The notes under the pieces are model-generated. The model was not told the DNA's origin and ran no database searches. It saw only the letters and a list, made by a program, of their open reading frames with translations. A DNA stretch of 47,143 bases from Alphaproteobacteria bacterium (lineage in GTDB: Bacteria; Pseudomonadota; Alphaproteobacteria; SHVZ01). Below, in pieces: positions 18,138 through 26,941 of the stretch. Every line of letters begins with the position of its first letter. Position 1 is the first letter of the stretch. The translations under genes and the position numbers were made by a program. Where the stretch lies: the NCBI GenBank assembly GCA_016869375.1, contig VGEH01000016.1, positions 1 to 47,143 on the forward strand, given 5' to 3'.

Positions 18138-18233
18138 ATGCTGCGTAAGCTCAAGGATATTTCGGGATTGGTAGGCGTTTTCGCTGCCGGCGGGATGGTT
18201 GCGGCCCTGATCGCCGGCCTGCTGTCGCGCTAG
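18138..18233 (+). CDS. 31-residue single-span membrane miniprotein upstream of the two-component genes
   Basis: The ATG at 18138 gives MLRKLKDISGLVG followed by a hydrophobic Ala/Gly/Val/Leu segment (about residues 11-29) and ends LLSR before TAG. The N-terminus is basic (Arg3, Lys4, Lys6), predicting an N-in topology. The stop lies 13 bases before the response-regulator ATG, on the same strand, so it would be cotranscribed. No strong Shine-Dalgarno is visible. Small membrane proteins such as MgrB modulate PhoQ in enterics; the position here invites comparison, but there is no sequence evidence of homology. It could also be a chance frame. Confidence 0.45.
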   Translation: MLRKLKDISGLVGVFAAGGMVAALIAGLLSR

Positions 18234-18246
18234 GACCGGAGCAGAC

Positions 18247-18933
18247 ATGCGGATCCTTGTTGTCGAGGACGATCCGGAACTCGGCCCTCATCTCGCCGAA
18301 GCCCTTCGCCGCGACGCCTATCAGGTCGAGCTCTCGACCGATGGCGCCGAGGCGCTCGCGCGCGGCGCCGACGACGATTTCGATGCCGTCGTCCTCGATC
18401 TCGGCGTGCCGACCGTGGACGGCCTTTCGGTCCTGAAGCGCTGGCGGGCGGAGCGACGCGACATGCCCGTCCTCGTCCTGACCGCGCGCTCGCGCTGGGG
18501 CGACAAGATCGCCGGTTTCGAAGCAGGTGCCGACGATTACGTCACCAAGCCCTTCCAAGTCGAAGAGGTGCTGGTCCGGCTCCGGGCGATCCTCAGGCGG
18601 ACCGCCGGCGGCGCCAAGGCGGTGCTGCGCTGGAACGATGTCGTGCTCGACACGCAGAGCCATCGTGTGACGAACGCCGGCGACCTGGTCCGGCTGTCGG
18701 GCCAGGAGTACAAGATCCTCTCCTACTTGATGCGCAACATGGGCCGTACCGTGTCGCGCTCGGAGTTGGCGGAACACATCTACGACCACGCCTACGATAA
18801 GGACTCGAACCTGATCGAAGTGTTCATCGGCCGCCTGCGCAAGAAGCTCGGCTCCGACCTTATCACGACGGTCCGGGGCCAGGGCTACCTGATCTCTCAT
18901 CCGACCGAACGCGGTGTGGCGGGCACTGCCTAG
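18247..18933 (+). CDS. OmpR/PhoP-family response regulator
   Basis: The 228-aa transcription factor has a receiver domain (1-115) with the acidic pocket EDD (7-9), the phosphoacceptor Asp51 in VVLDLG and Lys101 in YVTKPF, and a winged-helix DNA-binding domain (about 128-222) ending in the typical TVRGQGYLI. The partner kinase overlaps by 20 bases and has PhoQ-like features, so PhoP is the closest named relative, although targets cannot be inferred. GGAG lies 6 bases before the start. A 31-codon membrane ORF immediately precedes it. Confidence 0.93.
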   Translation: MRILVVEDDPELGPHLAEALRRDAYQVELSTDGAEALARGADDDFDAVVLDLGVPTVDGLSVLKRWRAERRDMPVLVLTARSRWGDKIAGFEAGADDYVTKPFQVEEVLVRLRAILRRTAGGAKAVLRWNDVVLDTQSHRVTNAGDLVRLSGQEYKILSYLMRNMGRTVSRSELAEHIYDHAYDKDSNLIEVFIGRLRKKLGSDLITTVRGQGYLISHPTERGVAGTA

Positions 18934-20257
18934 ATCGCTGGTCGGCCGGCTCGTCCTGGCCGCCGGAATCTGGATCGTCGTCAGCCTCGTTGCCGCCGGC
19001 GTGCTCCTCGATGCGGCGCTGAGTGATCGTGTCGACTACGACGTCCGCCGTGATGCCGAAACCCGCCTGGGTGCCCTGATCGGTGCGACGTCGGTTGGCG
19101 CCGACGGCAGGCCGGTGCTGCAGCGCCCGCATGGCGACATCCGCTATCAGGAGCCGCGTTCCGGCGTCTACTGGCAGATCTACGTCCCCGAGGGCGACAC
19201 GCTACGTTCTCGCTCGCTCGGCAGCGAGACGCTGCCGATGGCGCCGAACCCCGACCCGCTGCAGATCGAAGGCCCCGACGAGCAGCAGCTGGTCGTGCTG
19301 ACTCGCACGCTCCTGCTACCGGGGGCGCAGGCGCCCTTCACCTTCTCGGTCGCCGTCGACCGCACCGAGGTCGAGGAATATGCGAGCCGCTTCGCCGGAT
19401 CGGTGAGCGCGGCGCTGGCGCTGCTGGGCGTCGGCCTGCTCGTCGCCGTAGTCGTGCAGATTCGCGTGGGCCTGAGGCCGCTCGCTGCGGTCGGCCGCGC
19501 GCTCGGCCAGGTCCGCGCCGGCCAGGCGACCGAGATCGCCGGCAGCTATCCGGGCGAGCTGCAGCCGCTGGTCGACGAGATCAACCAGCTCGTCCGCCAC
19601 AACGCAACGGTGATGGAGCGAGCCCGCACCCATGTCGGCAATCTGGCGCACGCGCTGAAGACGCCGATCTCGGTGCTCGCCGCGCGCGCCAGCATCGACA
19701 AGGGAACGCTCGCCGATGTCGTCCGCACCCAGACGACGATGATGAGCAAGCATGTCGAGCATCACTTGGCGCGGGCGAGCATGGCCGGCCCCGAGGGCGG
19801 CGTGTATCGCCGCACGCCGGTCGGCGGCGTGATCGACGATCTCGCCCGCACGCTCGCGCAGATCTACGCGCAACGCGATCTCGAGATCGACGTCGACGTC
19901 CCCGACAAGGTGCTGTTCCGCGGCGAGCGCCAGGACCTCGAGGAGATGGTGGGCAATCTGATGGACAACGCCTGCAAATGGGCAGGCAGCCATGTCAGGG
20001 TTACGGCCAGGAGCGACGGCGGCCGCCTCGCGCTCGTCGTCGAGGACGATGGCCCGGGCATGCCCGAAGCCTTTCACGGCGAGGCCTTCCAGCGCGGCCG
20101 CCGCCTCGACGAATCGGTACCCGGTAGCGGCCACGGTCTCGCCATCGTGCGCGACCTGACCCAGCTCTATGGCGGCCGGGTCACTCTCGGTCGTTCACGT
20201 CTGGGCGGCCTCGCCGCGACACTCGATCTTCCGGCGCCAGCTGAGGCAGCCGTGTAA
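18914..20257 (+). CDS. PhoQ-like sensor histidine kinase
   Basis: The 447-aa inner-membrane kinase starts at GTG inside the response-regulator gene. Order of parts: TM1 (about 11-34), periplasmic sensor region (about 36-160), TM2 (about 162-183), HAMP-like linker, and the phosphoacceptor His246 in NLAHALKTPISVL, which is the PhoQ-type H-box (NLxHxLKTPLAVL). The ATPase domain has an N-box (NLMDNACKWA), EDDGPGM and GSGHGLAIV. It would phosphorylate the coupled regulator. The periplasmic region is moderately acidic, as in PhoQ, which senses divalent cations and cationic peptides. The ligand here is unknown. Confidence 0.92.
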   Translation: MWRALPRSLVGRLVLAAGIWIVVSLVAAGVLLDAALSDRVDYDVRRDAETRLGALIGATSVGADGRPVLQRPHGDIRYQEPRSGVYWQIYVPEGDTLRSRSLGSETLPMAPNPDPLQIEGPDEQQLVVLTRTLLLPGAQAPFTFSVAVDRTEVEEYASRFAGSVSAALALLGVGLLVAVVVQIRVGLRPLAAVGRALGQVRAGQATEIAGSYPGELQPLVDEINQLVRHNATVMERARTHVGNLAHALKTPISVLAARASIDKGTLADVVRTQTTMMSKHVEHHLARASMAGPEGGVYRRTPVGGVIDDLARTLAQIYAQRDLEIDVDVPDKVLFRGERQDLEEMVGNLMDNACKWAGSHVRVTARSDGGRLALVVEDDGPGMPEAFHGEAFQRGRRLDESVPGSGHGLAIVRDLTQLYGGRVTLGRSRLGGLAATLDLPAPAEAAV

Positions 20258-20287
20258 CACCGGAAGGAAATGGTGCAGTGAGTCCTT

Positions 20288-20334
20288 GGAAACCTTGCGT
20301 TTGTTTAGGTTCCGCGCGTATTTTGGGGTTTCCA
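20288..20334. promoter_or_regulatory. Candidate promoter and inverted repeat before the Lys/Ala-rich peptide gene
   Basis: TTGCGT (20295-20300) and TATTTT (20319-20324) are separated by 18 bases and could drive transcription from about 20331. An 8-base inverted repeat, TGGAAACC (20287-20294) and GGTTTCCA (20327-20334), brackets this promoter, and a TGTTTA element resembling one PhoP half-site lies between. The peptide gene may thus have its own regulated start in addition to read-through from the kinase gene. All calls are by eye. Confidence 0.3.
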
Positions 20335-20361
20335 GCAACATCCTTGCAAAGAGTACCCCCG

Positions 20362-20574
20362 ATGCGTCTCCAAATCCTCCTCCCGATGGTATTTGTTCTT
20401 GGTATGTTCGCGATTCAGCCGGCCCTGACAAACGCCGCTTACGCGCAGACCACTTCGACCCAAACGATGACGAACAAGCCGGCGGCAAAGAAGACGACCG
20501 CCAAGAAGGCGAAGAAGAAGCCGGCGACCAAGAAGACTGCCGCCAAGAAGCCGGCGATGTCGAAGACCTCCTGA
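20362..20574 (+). CDS. Small exported Lys/Ala-rich (histone-H1-like) peptide
   Basis: The ATG at 20362 encodes a 70-aa protein: a signal peptide (about 1-31, ending AAYAQ), a short TTSTQTMT spacer and about 35 residues of Lys/Ala/Thr repeats (KPAAKK, KKPATKK, AAKKPA). After cleavage the mature peptide would be strongly cationic and unstructured. An upstream in-frame ATG at 20278 would add residues with no signal-peptide sense and is less likely. The gene follows the PhoPQ-like pair by 104 bases and ends 21 bases before a strong terminator. Function unknown; candidates are a cell-surface counter-ion for LPS or a nucleic-acid binder. Confidence 0.65.
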   Translation: MRLQILLPMVFVLGMFAIQPALTNAAYAQTTSTQTMTNKPAAKKTTAKKAKKKPATKKTAAKKPAMSKTS

Positions 20575-20595
20575 CCTTCAAGGATCGCCAACGCA

Positions 20596-20626
20596 AAAAG
20601 GGCGGTGCTACTGGCGCCGCCCTTTT
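20596..20626. terminator. Strong bidirectional rho-independent terminator
   Basis: A 13-bp stem (20596-20608 with 20614-20626) with a 5-base loop has A4 on one side and T4 on the other, so it can terminate transcription in both directions. It sits between the convergent ends of the Lys/Ala-rich peptide gene and the peptide-transport operon. One G-U pair is present. Confidence 0.85.
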
Positions 20627-20641
20627 CGTTTACGGAGGCGC

Positions 20642-21511
20642 CTAGCTTTCCTTCGGATCGAGCGCGTCGCGGAGCCCGTCGCCGAGAAGATTGAAGGCAA
20701 GCACGACGGCGACGATGGCAAGCCCGGGCCACCATGACATCCATGGCGCCTGCCCGATGAACTGGCGCGCGACATTCAGCATGCTGCCCCAGCTCGGCGC
20801 CGGCGGCTGCTGGCCTAGCCCGAGGAACGACAATGCCGATTCGGCAATGATGGCCGCGGCGATTGTCAACGTCGACTGCACCAGCACTGGCGCGACGATG
20901 TTCGGAAGCACATGGCGTACCGCGATGCGCAAATGCGGATTGCCCAGCGCGCGCGCCGCCTCGACATAATCTTCGACGGTCACCGCCAGCACCTGCCCGC
21001 GCACAAGACGGATAAAGATCGGCATGGTGGTAAGCCCGATCGCGATCATCGCATTGGTCAAGCTCGGCCCGAGGAAAGCCGCCATCGCGATCGCCAGGAT
21101 CAAGAACGGACAGGCGAGAAGCGCATCGACAATGCGCATCATCAGCGAGTCGACCCAGCCTTTTGCATAACCTGAAAGCAGACCGAGCGGCACGCCGAGC
21201 GCGACCGCGATCAAGACCGATATCACTCCGGCCTGCAGCGAGGCGCGCGCACCGAAAATCAGCCGGCTCATGACATCGCGACCGATCTCGTCGGTGCCCA
21301 TCCAATGATCAATCGACGGCGGCTTCCTCACCTTGAGGAAGTTGGTCGCGATCGGATCGTAGGGTGCTATCCACGGCGCGAAGATTGCGAGGACCAGAAA
21401 GATGACAACGACGATCAAGCCGACCATGGCGCCTCGGCGGCGCATCAGCCGCCTCCAAGCGCTTCGTCGCTCGAATGCGGGCTCCTCGGTGTCGACGACT
21501 GCGGCGTTCAT
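20642..21511 (-). CDS. Peptide ABC transporter permease (DppC/OppC type)
   Basis: This is one of two inner-membrane subunits of an oligopeptide/dipeptide importer. The 289-aa protein has a cytoplasmic N-terminus with Arg-rich segment (RRSAWRRLMRRRGAM), a first membrane span (about 29-50), and the BPD-transport domain with the ATPase-contacting EAA-loop (YVEAARALGNPHLRIAVRHV). The DHWMGTDEIGRDVMSR region is typical of DppC. It is the last gene of the operon, 4 bases after the other permease, and is followed by a terminator. Confidence 0.94.
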   Translation of the reverse strand: MNAAVVDTEEPAFERRSAWRRLMRRRGAMVGLIVVVIFLVLAIFAPWIAPYDPIATNFLKVRKPPSIDHWMGTDEIGRDVMSRLIFGARASLQAGVISVLIAVALGVPLGLLSGYAKGWVDSLMMRIVDALLACPFLILAIAMAAFLGPSLTNAMIAIGLTTMPIFIRLVRGQVLAVTVEDYVEAARALGNPHLRIAVRHVLPNIVAPVLVQSTLTIAAAIIAESALSFLGLGQQPPAPSWGSMLNVARQFIGQAPWMSWWPGLAIVAVVLAFNLLGDGLRDALDPKES

Positions 21512-21515
21512 CGGC

Positions 21516-22457
21516 TCAACCTCGCATCCGAGGATTGACCAGGAAGTAGATCAAATCCGCACAAAGGTTGAGGAAGATGAAGCCAGTGCCGGTACACAGC
21601 ACGACACCTTGCACCACGGCATAATCGCGGTTGAAAACCGCGTCGACGACCAGCTTGCCGAAGCCGGGAATGCTGAAGATCTGCTCGGTCAGCACGGCAC
21701 CGCCCATCAGCTCGCCGAATTGGATGGCGCCCAAGGTGACCACCGGAATGATCGCGTTCCTGAGAGCATGGCGGTACACCACCCGCGGCTCGCGCAAACC
21801 TTTGGCGCGCGCCGTGCGGACATAGTCCGAGCGGAGCACAGCCAGCATCGCCGAACGGGTGTGACGCATGAAGATCGCAGCGATGCCGGTCCCAAGCACG
21901 AAAGCCGGCATGATCAACGTCGCCAGATTTTGCGAGAGACTTTCGCTCGGCCGGACGAATCCGGAAGCTGGCAGCCAGCCAAGATGCACCGAGAAAAGCA
22001 GAATCATCATGATTCCGAGCCAGAAGTTCGGAATCGAAAGCCCAGCAAGCCCGATCGCGTTGGCGCCGTAGTCGATCAGCGTTTCTTTGCGCACCGCCGA
22101 GACGATGCCGGCCGGAACCCCGATCAGTATTGCGATCAGCATGGCCATCGCCGCGAGCTCGATCGTCACCGGCAACTTGGCCGCGACGAGTTCGCCGACC
22201 GACACCTTGAGGCGGATCGACTCTCCGAGGTCGCCCTGGAGCACCTTTCCGATCCAGATCAGATACTGGCGCCAGATCGGTTCATCCAGGTGATACATCC
22301 GACGCAGCTCGGCGATCACCTGAGGGTCGCGCTCCTCCCCGGCGAGGGCGAGAGCCGGATCGCCGGGAAGGAGAAGCTGGAGGCCGAAGACGACGATCGA
22401 GATGAAAATGATCGTCGGAATACTGATGAGCACGCGCCGGATCACGTAGGTGAGCAT
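21516..22457 (-). CDS. Peptide ABC transporter permease (DppB/OppB type)
   Basis: The 313-aa inner-membrane permease starts MLTYVIRRVLISIPT, the standard DppB opening. It has the QYLIWIGKVLQGDLGESIR segment, about six membrane spans, the EAA-loop (YVRTARAKGLREPRVVYRHA) and the SIPGFGKLVVDAV signature. It pairs with the DppC-type permease downstream. 34 bases separate it from the binding-protein gene. Confidence 0.94.
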   Translation of the reverse strand: MLTYVIRRVLISIPTIIFISIVVFGLQLLLPGDPALALAGEERDPQVIAELRRMYHLDEPIWRQYLIWIGKVLQGDLGESIRLKVSVGELVAAKLPVTIELAAMAMLIAILIGVPAGIVSAVRKETLIDYGANAIGLAGLSIPNFWLGIMMILLFSVHLGWLPASGFVRPSESLSQNLATLIMPAFVLGTGIAAIFMRHTRSAMLAVLRSDYVRTARAKGLREPRVVYRHALRNAIIPVVTLGAIQFGELMGGAVLTEQIFSIPGFGKLVVDAVFNRDYAVVQGVVLCTGTGFIFLNLCADLIYFLVNPRMRG

Positions 22458-22491
22458 CGCTCCCGTGCTCCGGCGCCGTCTGCTCTTTACC

Positions 22492-23997
22492 TCAGTTCAG
22501 CTTGATGCCAGCCAGCCGGATCAGCGCATCCGGAACCGGCACGAAGCCCTGGACCTTGGGCGACATCGCCCAGAACCAAGTCGGGTGATAGAGATAAACG
22601 CGCGGCATCTCGTCGGCCAGGATCTTGGCGATCTTCTCGTAGGCCTGCGCACGCGCCTCGAAGTTGCTGGTCGAGCGGGTCTGTCCCAGCAGCCCATCGA
22701 CCTCCTTGTTGCAGTAGCGTCCGTCGTTCTGCCCGCCATCGCAGGAAACGAAGGCCGTGAAGTTGCCATCCGGGTCGACGCGGCCCGACCAGCCGATCTG
22801 GAAGCCTTCGAACTCGCCCTTCTGCGACATCTGCAGCGAGGTGGCGAACTCGATCTGCTGGATCTTCATGTCGAAGCCCGACTCCTTGACCATGGCCTGG
22901 ATGACCTGGGCCACCTGCTGCGCCTCGTTGCCGGGCGTTATCATCATGGTGAAGGAGGGGTTCGGGATGCCAGCGGCCTTGAGCAGTTCCTTAGCCTTGG
23001 AAACGTCGCGCTTCGGGATCGGCACCGACTTCACGTACCAGGGATTGTTCGGCGGCACCCACTGGTTACCCGGCAGAAACTCGCCGTTGAACACGACTTG
23101 GTTGATCGCATCGCGGTCGATCGACAGCTCGAATGCCTGGCGTACCCGCTTGTCCTTCCCGAAAACGCTGTTCTTGCCGCGGTCGGTGTTCGCAACGTTG
23201 AGCGTAATGCCCTGGTACCCGAGACCGACCATCGACACGAACTTGAGGCGGGAATCCTTCTTCACATCGGCGACGTCGGTCGCTTGCAGCCGCTCTAACA
23301 TGTCGATCTGGCCCGAGCGCAGGTTAGCCAGCCGGACGGTGCCATCGACGATCGGCTGATAGGTCACACGATCGACATGATGGTTCGCCGCATTCCAGTG
23401 ATCCTTGAACTTCTCGAGCACGATGCGGTCCTGCTGCACGCGCTCGACAAACTTGTAGGGACCCGAGCAGACCGGCTTGGCGCCGAAATTCGGGCCGGCA
23501 TCCTTCGCCGCCTTCGGCGACACGATCATGCCGGCGCGATCGGTAAACTGAGCCATCAGCGGCGAGAACGGAGCATCCATGCCCACCTTGATCGTCATCG
23601 GGTCGACGACCTCGATGGTCTTCACGACATTGATCTCGGAGCGACGGAAGGAACCCTGCATGTTCAAGTGCCGGTCGAGCGAGAAGCGCACCGCCTCCGC
23701 GTCGATCGGCTCGCCGTCGTGGAACTTGGCGTTAGGACGGAGCTTGAAGGTCACCTGCTTCTGATCAGGCGACCACGACCATTCGGTCGCGAGTTGCGGG
23801 ACCAGCTTCAGGTCCTTGTCTATGTCGACCAGCTTGTCGCACAAGCCCATGAACACGATACGGCCGACGAAAGTCCTGGCGAGGGTGGGGTCGAGGATAT
23901 CTGGATCTTCGGCCAGTCCGATCCTCAGATGCTGCTGCGCCGATGCGGTGCTTGCGAGCAGCCCGAGCGCCAGCAGCGAAAGAACAACGCGCTTCAT
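22492..23997 (-). CDS. Peptide ABC transporter substrate-binding protein (family 5)
   Basis: The 501-aa periplasmic protein has a signal peptide (about 1-20, ending TASA) and the family 5 fold (DILDPTLARTF, VTFKLRPNAKFHDGEPIDAE, PYKFVE). It captures peptides or similar solutes for the permeases encoded downstream. The ATG at 23997 was preferred over an upstream start because it opens the signal peptide and has GGGAGA 6 bases before it. The start lies 86 bases after the ATPase gene. The ligand cannot be predicted from sequence alone. Confidence 0.93.
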   Translation of the reverse strand: MKRVVLSLLALGLLASTASAQQHLRIGLAEDPDILDPTLARTFVGRIVFMGLCDKLVDIDKDLKLVPQLATEWSWSPDQKQVTFKLRPNAKFHDGEPIDAEAVRFSLDRHLNMQGSFRRSEINVVKTIEVVDPMTIKVGMDAPFSPLMAQFTDRAGMIVSPKAAKDAGPNFGAKPVCSGPYKFVERVQQDRIVLEKFKDHWNAANHHVDRVTYQPIVDGTVRLANLRSGQIDMLERLQATDVADVKKDSRLKFVSMVGLGYQGITLNVANTDRGKNSVFGKDKRVRQAFELSIDRDAINQVVFNGEFLPGNQWVPPNNPWYVKSVPIPKRDVSKAKELLKAAGIPNPSFTMMITPGNEAQQVAQVIQAMVKESGFDMKIQQIEFATSLQMSQKGEFEGFQIGWSGRVDPDGNFTAFVSCDGGQNDGRYCNKEVDGLLGQTRSTSNFEARAQAYEKIAKILADEMPRVYLYHPTWFWAMSPKVQGFVPVPDALIRLAGIKLN

Positions 23998-24083
23998 GAT
24001 CTGTCTCCCGGCGATGATTGCTTGGCCGTGGCTCGCCCCCCGAGGCCACGCTGTCACGACTGTATCGTTCGTAAGACTACCTA

Positions 24084-25145
24084 TCAAGCTGGCCGGAAGG
24101 CAGCCTTGAGCCGCTCCAGCCTCGGGTTCTCCGGAAGGCGGTGCGCGTCGACGCCGGTGCCCACCTTATCGGCAATCTCCGGCCACAAATGGCAGGCGGT
24201 GGCATGGCCATCCTTGTCGGCGATCAGCGCCGGCTCCTCGGCTTTGCACCGCTCGGCCGCATAAGCACAACGCGTATGGAAGCGGCAGCCGGAGGGCGGG
24301 TTGATCGGGCTAGGTACATCGCCCTGTAGCAGAGAGCGTGGCCGCTTGAGCCGCGGATCAGGTGCCGGAATGGCGTTCAACAGCGCCCGCGTGTAGGGGT
24401 GGCGCGGTCGCCGGAAAAGCGCTCCCGTCGGTGCCAGCTCGACGATCTTGCCGAGGTACATGACGGCGACACGGTCGGCGATGTGCTTCACCACCGCAAG
24501 ATCGTGCGCGATCAGTAGGTATGAGAGGCCGAGGCGGCGCTGCAGATCCTGCATAAGGTTGATCACCTGGGCGCGGATCGAAACGTCGAGCGCCGAAACC
24601 GGCTCGTCGCCGATGATGACCTTGGGCTCTACCGCGAGAGCCCGCGCGATACCCAGCCGCTGACGCTGGCCTCCCGAGAATTCATGCGGGTAGCGCATGG
24701 CGTGGTAAGGCGCGAGGCCGACCATGCCGAGCAGGTCGCGAATCCGCGCGTCCGCCGCCTTGCCGGAAGCGATGCCGTGAAGCTCGAGCGGCTCGCGCAG
24801 CATGGCGCCGACCGTCATGGTAGGGTTCAGCGAGGCATAGGGATCCTGGAAGACGATCTGCAGCTCGCTGCGCAGCTTCCGCATCTCCGATCCGGAAAGG
24901 CGAAAGACCTCTCGGCCACCATAGGTGACGTGGCCCTGCGTCGGCTCGATCAGCCGCAGGATGAGGCGGCCGGTAGTCGACTTGCCGCAGCCGGATTCGC
25001 CGACGAGCCCCAGCGTCTCGCCCTTGGCGAGAGCGAAGTCGATGCCGTCGACCGCGCGAACCTGCCCCACGGTCCGCTGCAGGATGCCGCGCTTGATCGG
25101 GAAGTGCTTGACCAGGCCTTCGACGGTGAGGATCGGCTGGGCCAT
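24084..25145 (-). CDS. Peptide ABC transporter ATP-binding protein (DppF/OppF type)
   Basis: The 353-aa ATPase has Walker [10 protein letters not shown], the ABC signature [15 protein letters not shown], Walker [13 protein letters not shown] and the C-terminal oligopeptide-transporter extension with a Cys cluster ([14 protein letters not shown]) that probably binds an iron-sulfur cluster, as in DppD/F. The ATG shares one base with the stop of the upstream ATPase gene (TGATG), showing tight coupling. The sense of the operon is DUF1028, D-type ATPase, F-type ATPase, binding protein, two permeases. Confidence 0.95.
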   Translation of the reverse strand: MAQPILTVEGLVKHFPIKRGILQRTVGQVRAVDGIDFALAKGETLGLVGESGCGKSTTGRLILRLIEPTQGHVTYGGREVFRLSGSEMRKLRSELQIVFQDPYASLNPTMTVGAMLREPLELHGIASGKAADARIRDLLGMVGLAPYHAMRYPHEFSGGQRQRLGIARALAVEPKVIIGDEPVSALDVSIRAQVINLMQDLQRRLGLSYLLIAHDLAVVKHIADRVAVMYLGKIVELAPTGALFRRPRHPYTRALLNAIPAPDPRLKRPRSLLQGDVPSPINPPSGCRFHTRCAYAAERCKAEEPALIADKDGHATACHLWPEIADKVGTGVDAHRLPENPRLERLKAAFRPA

Positions 25146-26125
25146 CAGCCGATCTCCAGCGGCGCGCGGATGCAGGCCGCGAGATGGCCCGGCGTCACCT
25201 CGGCCAGCGGCGGATCGGCCTCGGCACAGGCGGCGATGGCGAAGGGGCAACGCGCGCGGAAGCGGCAACCCTGCGGCAGCGCGGTCAGGTTCGGCACCTG
25301 GCCCTCGATCGCCGCAAGCCTCTCCTGCTCCTGGTCGAGCCTCGGGATCGAGCCCATTAGGCCGATCGTGTAGGGGTGCTCGGGGTTGGCGAACAATGCT
25401 GCGGCCGGCGCCCGCTCGATGACTCGGCCGGCATACATGACCAGAACCTCGTCGGCCATCTCGGCAATGACACCGAGGTCGTGCGTGATCAGCATGATCG
25501 CCATGCCGCTCTCGGCGCGCAGCTCGCCCAGAAGGTCGAGGATCTGCGCCTGGATGGTGACGTCGAGCGCCGTGGTCGGCTCGTCGGCGATCAGGAGGTC
25601 TGGAGAGCAGGAGAGCGCCATCGCGATCATCGCGCGCTGGCGCATGCCGCCCGAGAGCTTGTGCGGATAGTCGTCGAAGCGCCGCTCGGGGCTCGGGATG
25701 CGCACGCGGCGAAGGAGCTCGATGGTGCGCTCCTTCGCCTCGGCCGGGCTCACCTGCTCGTGCCGCAGGATCGCCTCGCTGATCTGGTCACCGATGGTGA
25801 AGGCTGGGTTGAGCGAGGTCATCGGCTCCTGGAAGATCATGCCCATCCGGTTGCCGCGGAGCCCCTGATAGTGCTCCGGCGCGAGGCCGACGAGCTCCCG
25901 GCCCTCGAAGCGGATCGAGCCGCCAACGATGTTGCCCGGTGGGTTCGGCACCAAGCCCATGATCGAGAGCGCGGTCACGCTCTTGCCGCAGCCGGACTCG
26001 CCGACGACGCCGAGCGTCTTGCCCTTCTCGAGCGAGAACGAGACGGCGTCGACCGCGCGGAAGCGGCCGTGATCGGTCTTGAACTCGGTCGAAAGGTAGC
26101 CGACGGAGAGAAGCGGCGCGGTCAC
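25145..26125 (-). CDS. Peptide ABC transporter ATP-binding protein (DppD/OppD type)
   Basis: The 326-aa ATPase has Walker [10 protein letters not shown], signature [15 protein letters not shown], Walker [13 protein letters not shown] and the C-terminal Cys motif ([14 protein letters not shown]). The start is a GTG at 26125 that overlaps the stop of the DUF1028 gene by 4 bases (GTGA). The open frame runs further upstream, but that part is only a shadow of the DUF1028 gene. Together with the F-type ATPase it powers the permeases. Confidence 0.94.
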   Translation of the reverse strand: MTAPLLSVGYLSTEFKTDHGRFRAVDAVSFSLEKGKTLGVVGESGCGKSVTALSIMGLVPNPPGNIVGGSIRFEGRELVGLAPEHYQGLRGNRMGMIFQEPMTSLNPAFTIGDQISEAILRHEQVSPAEAKERTIELLRRVRIPSPERRFDDYPHKLSGGMRQRAMIAMALSCSPDLLIADEPTTALDVTIQAQILDLLGELRAESGMAIMLITHDLGVIAEMADEVLVMYAGRVIERAPAAALFANPEHPYTIGLMGSIPRLDQEQERLAAIEGQVPNLTALPQGCRFRARCPFAIAACAEADPPLAEVTPGHLAACIRAPLEIG

Positions 26126-26832
26126 GAGAGCGCCGCCTGGGCCTTGGCGATGACGTCCATGACCTTGGCGCGGTCGTAGATGCCGACCGGGTCGCCTTTC
26201 TTGGCGAGGCAGCCCGTGAACGGCAGGTAATGCGTGCGCGCGACGTCGCGGAGCCGGCGCAGCTCGGGCAGCGGCAGCGTGTGATCGTCGACCCTGATGT
26301 CGAGCTGCGGATACTCCTCGCCTGCATGGATGACGAGACACGCCGATTGCCGACCACGCTTGTCGCCGCCAGCCGCATCACCGGCCTCCAGCGCACGCAA
26401 CAGCCGTTCGTCCAGAGGCTGGTCCATACTCGCCTGATAGGCTTTCAGCGTCTCATGGATCACCTGCGGCCCAGCCAGCATGTTGCCGGCGACCGAGACG
26501 TTCTCGGCGATCACATGACCACTCCATTCGACGCAGTCGCGGCCGGTATGCGCCGCATTGCTGCCGGCGGCATCGATCATGTGGAACTGGCGCGTCTCGC
26601 GGCCTGCATCGGCCTGCGTCAGGATGCGCAGCGCCTCGGGCGCCGGGACGCCCGCTTCCAGCATCTTTATGCCGGTGATACCGTAGAAGGGGTTGACCAG
26701 CGCCTGTGTCGAGGCGGCGCCGACCTCGCTCTTTCCGTAAGGGCAGATCGCGCCCACGGCAAAAAACTTGGTGGCAACGGCAACACCGAACGCGCCCGTT
26801 TTCGGGTCGCGCACGACGATCGACCAGGTCAT
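26122..26832 (-). CDS. DUF1028 protein (Ntn-hydrolase-like), first gene of the peptide-transport operon
   Basis: The 236-aa protein starts [21 protein letters not shown] and contains the DUF1028 features [26 protein letters not shown], and the [23 protein letters not shown] stretch. The family has been compared with Ntn hydrolases, suggesting an amidase or peptidase, though its biochemistry is not established to my knowledge. A GGAGG Shine-Dalgarno lies 5 bases upstream. It overlaps the D-type ATPase gene by 4 bases, so it belongs to the transporter operon, and it is divergent from the M81 metallopeptidase gene. A role in processing imported compounds is inferred. Confidence 0.9.
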   Translation of the reverse strand: MTWSIVVRDPKTGAFGVAVATKFFAVGAICPYGKSEVGAASTQALVNPFYGITGIKMLEAGVPAPEALRILTQADAGRETRQFHMIDAAGSNAAHTGRDCVEWSGHVIAENVSVAGNMLAGPQVIHETLKAYQASMDQPLDERLLRALEAGDAAGGDKRGRQSACLVIHAGEEYPQLDIRVDDHTLPLPELRRLRDVARTHYLPFTGCLAKKGDPVGIYDRAKVMDVIAKAQAALS

Positions 26833-26941
26833 GACCCCTCCTGCGCGGCGAAACGTTATCCCGATAGGGGGTACCGCTGCAAACCTTGCCTCGAAAGCCA
26901 ATGAACGAGACGATGGGCGACCTACTCCTTCGGAGCCTGCC

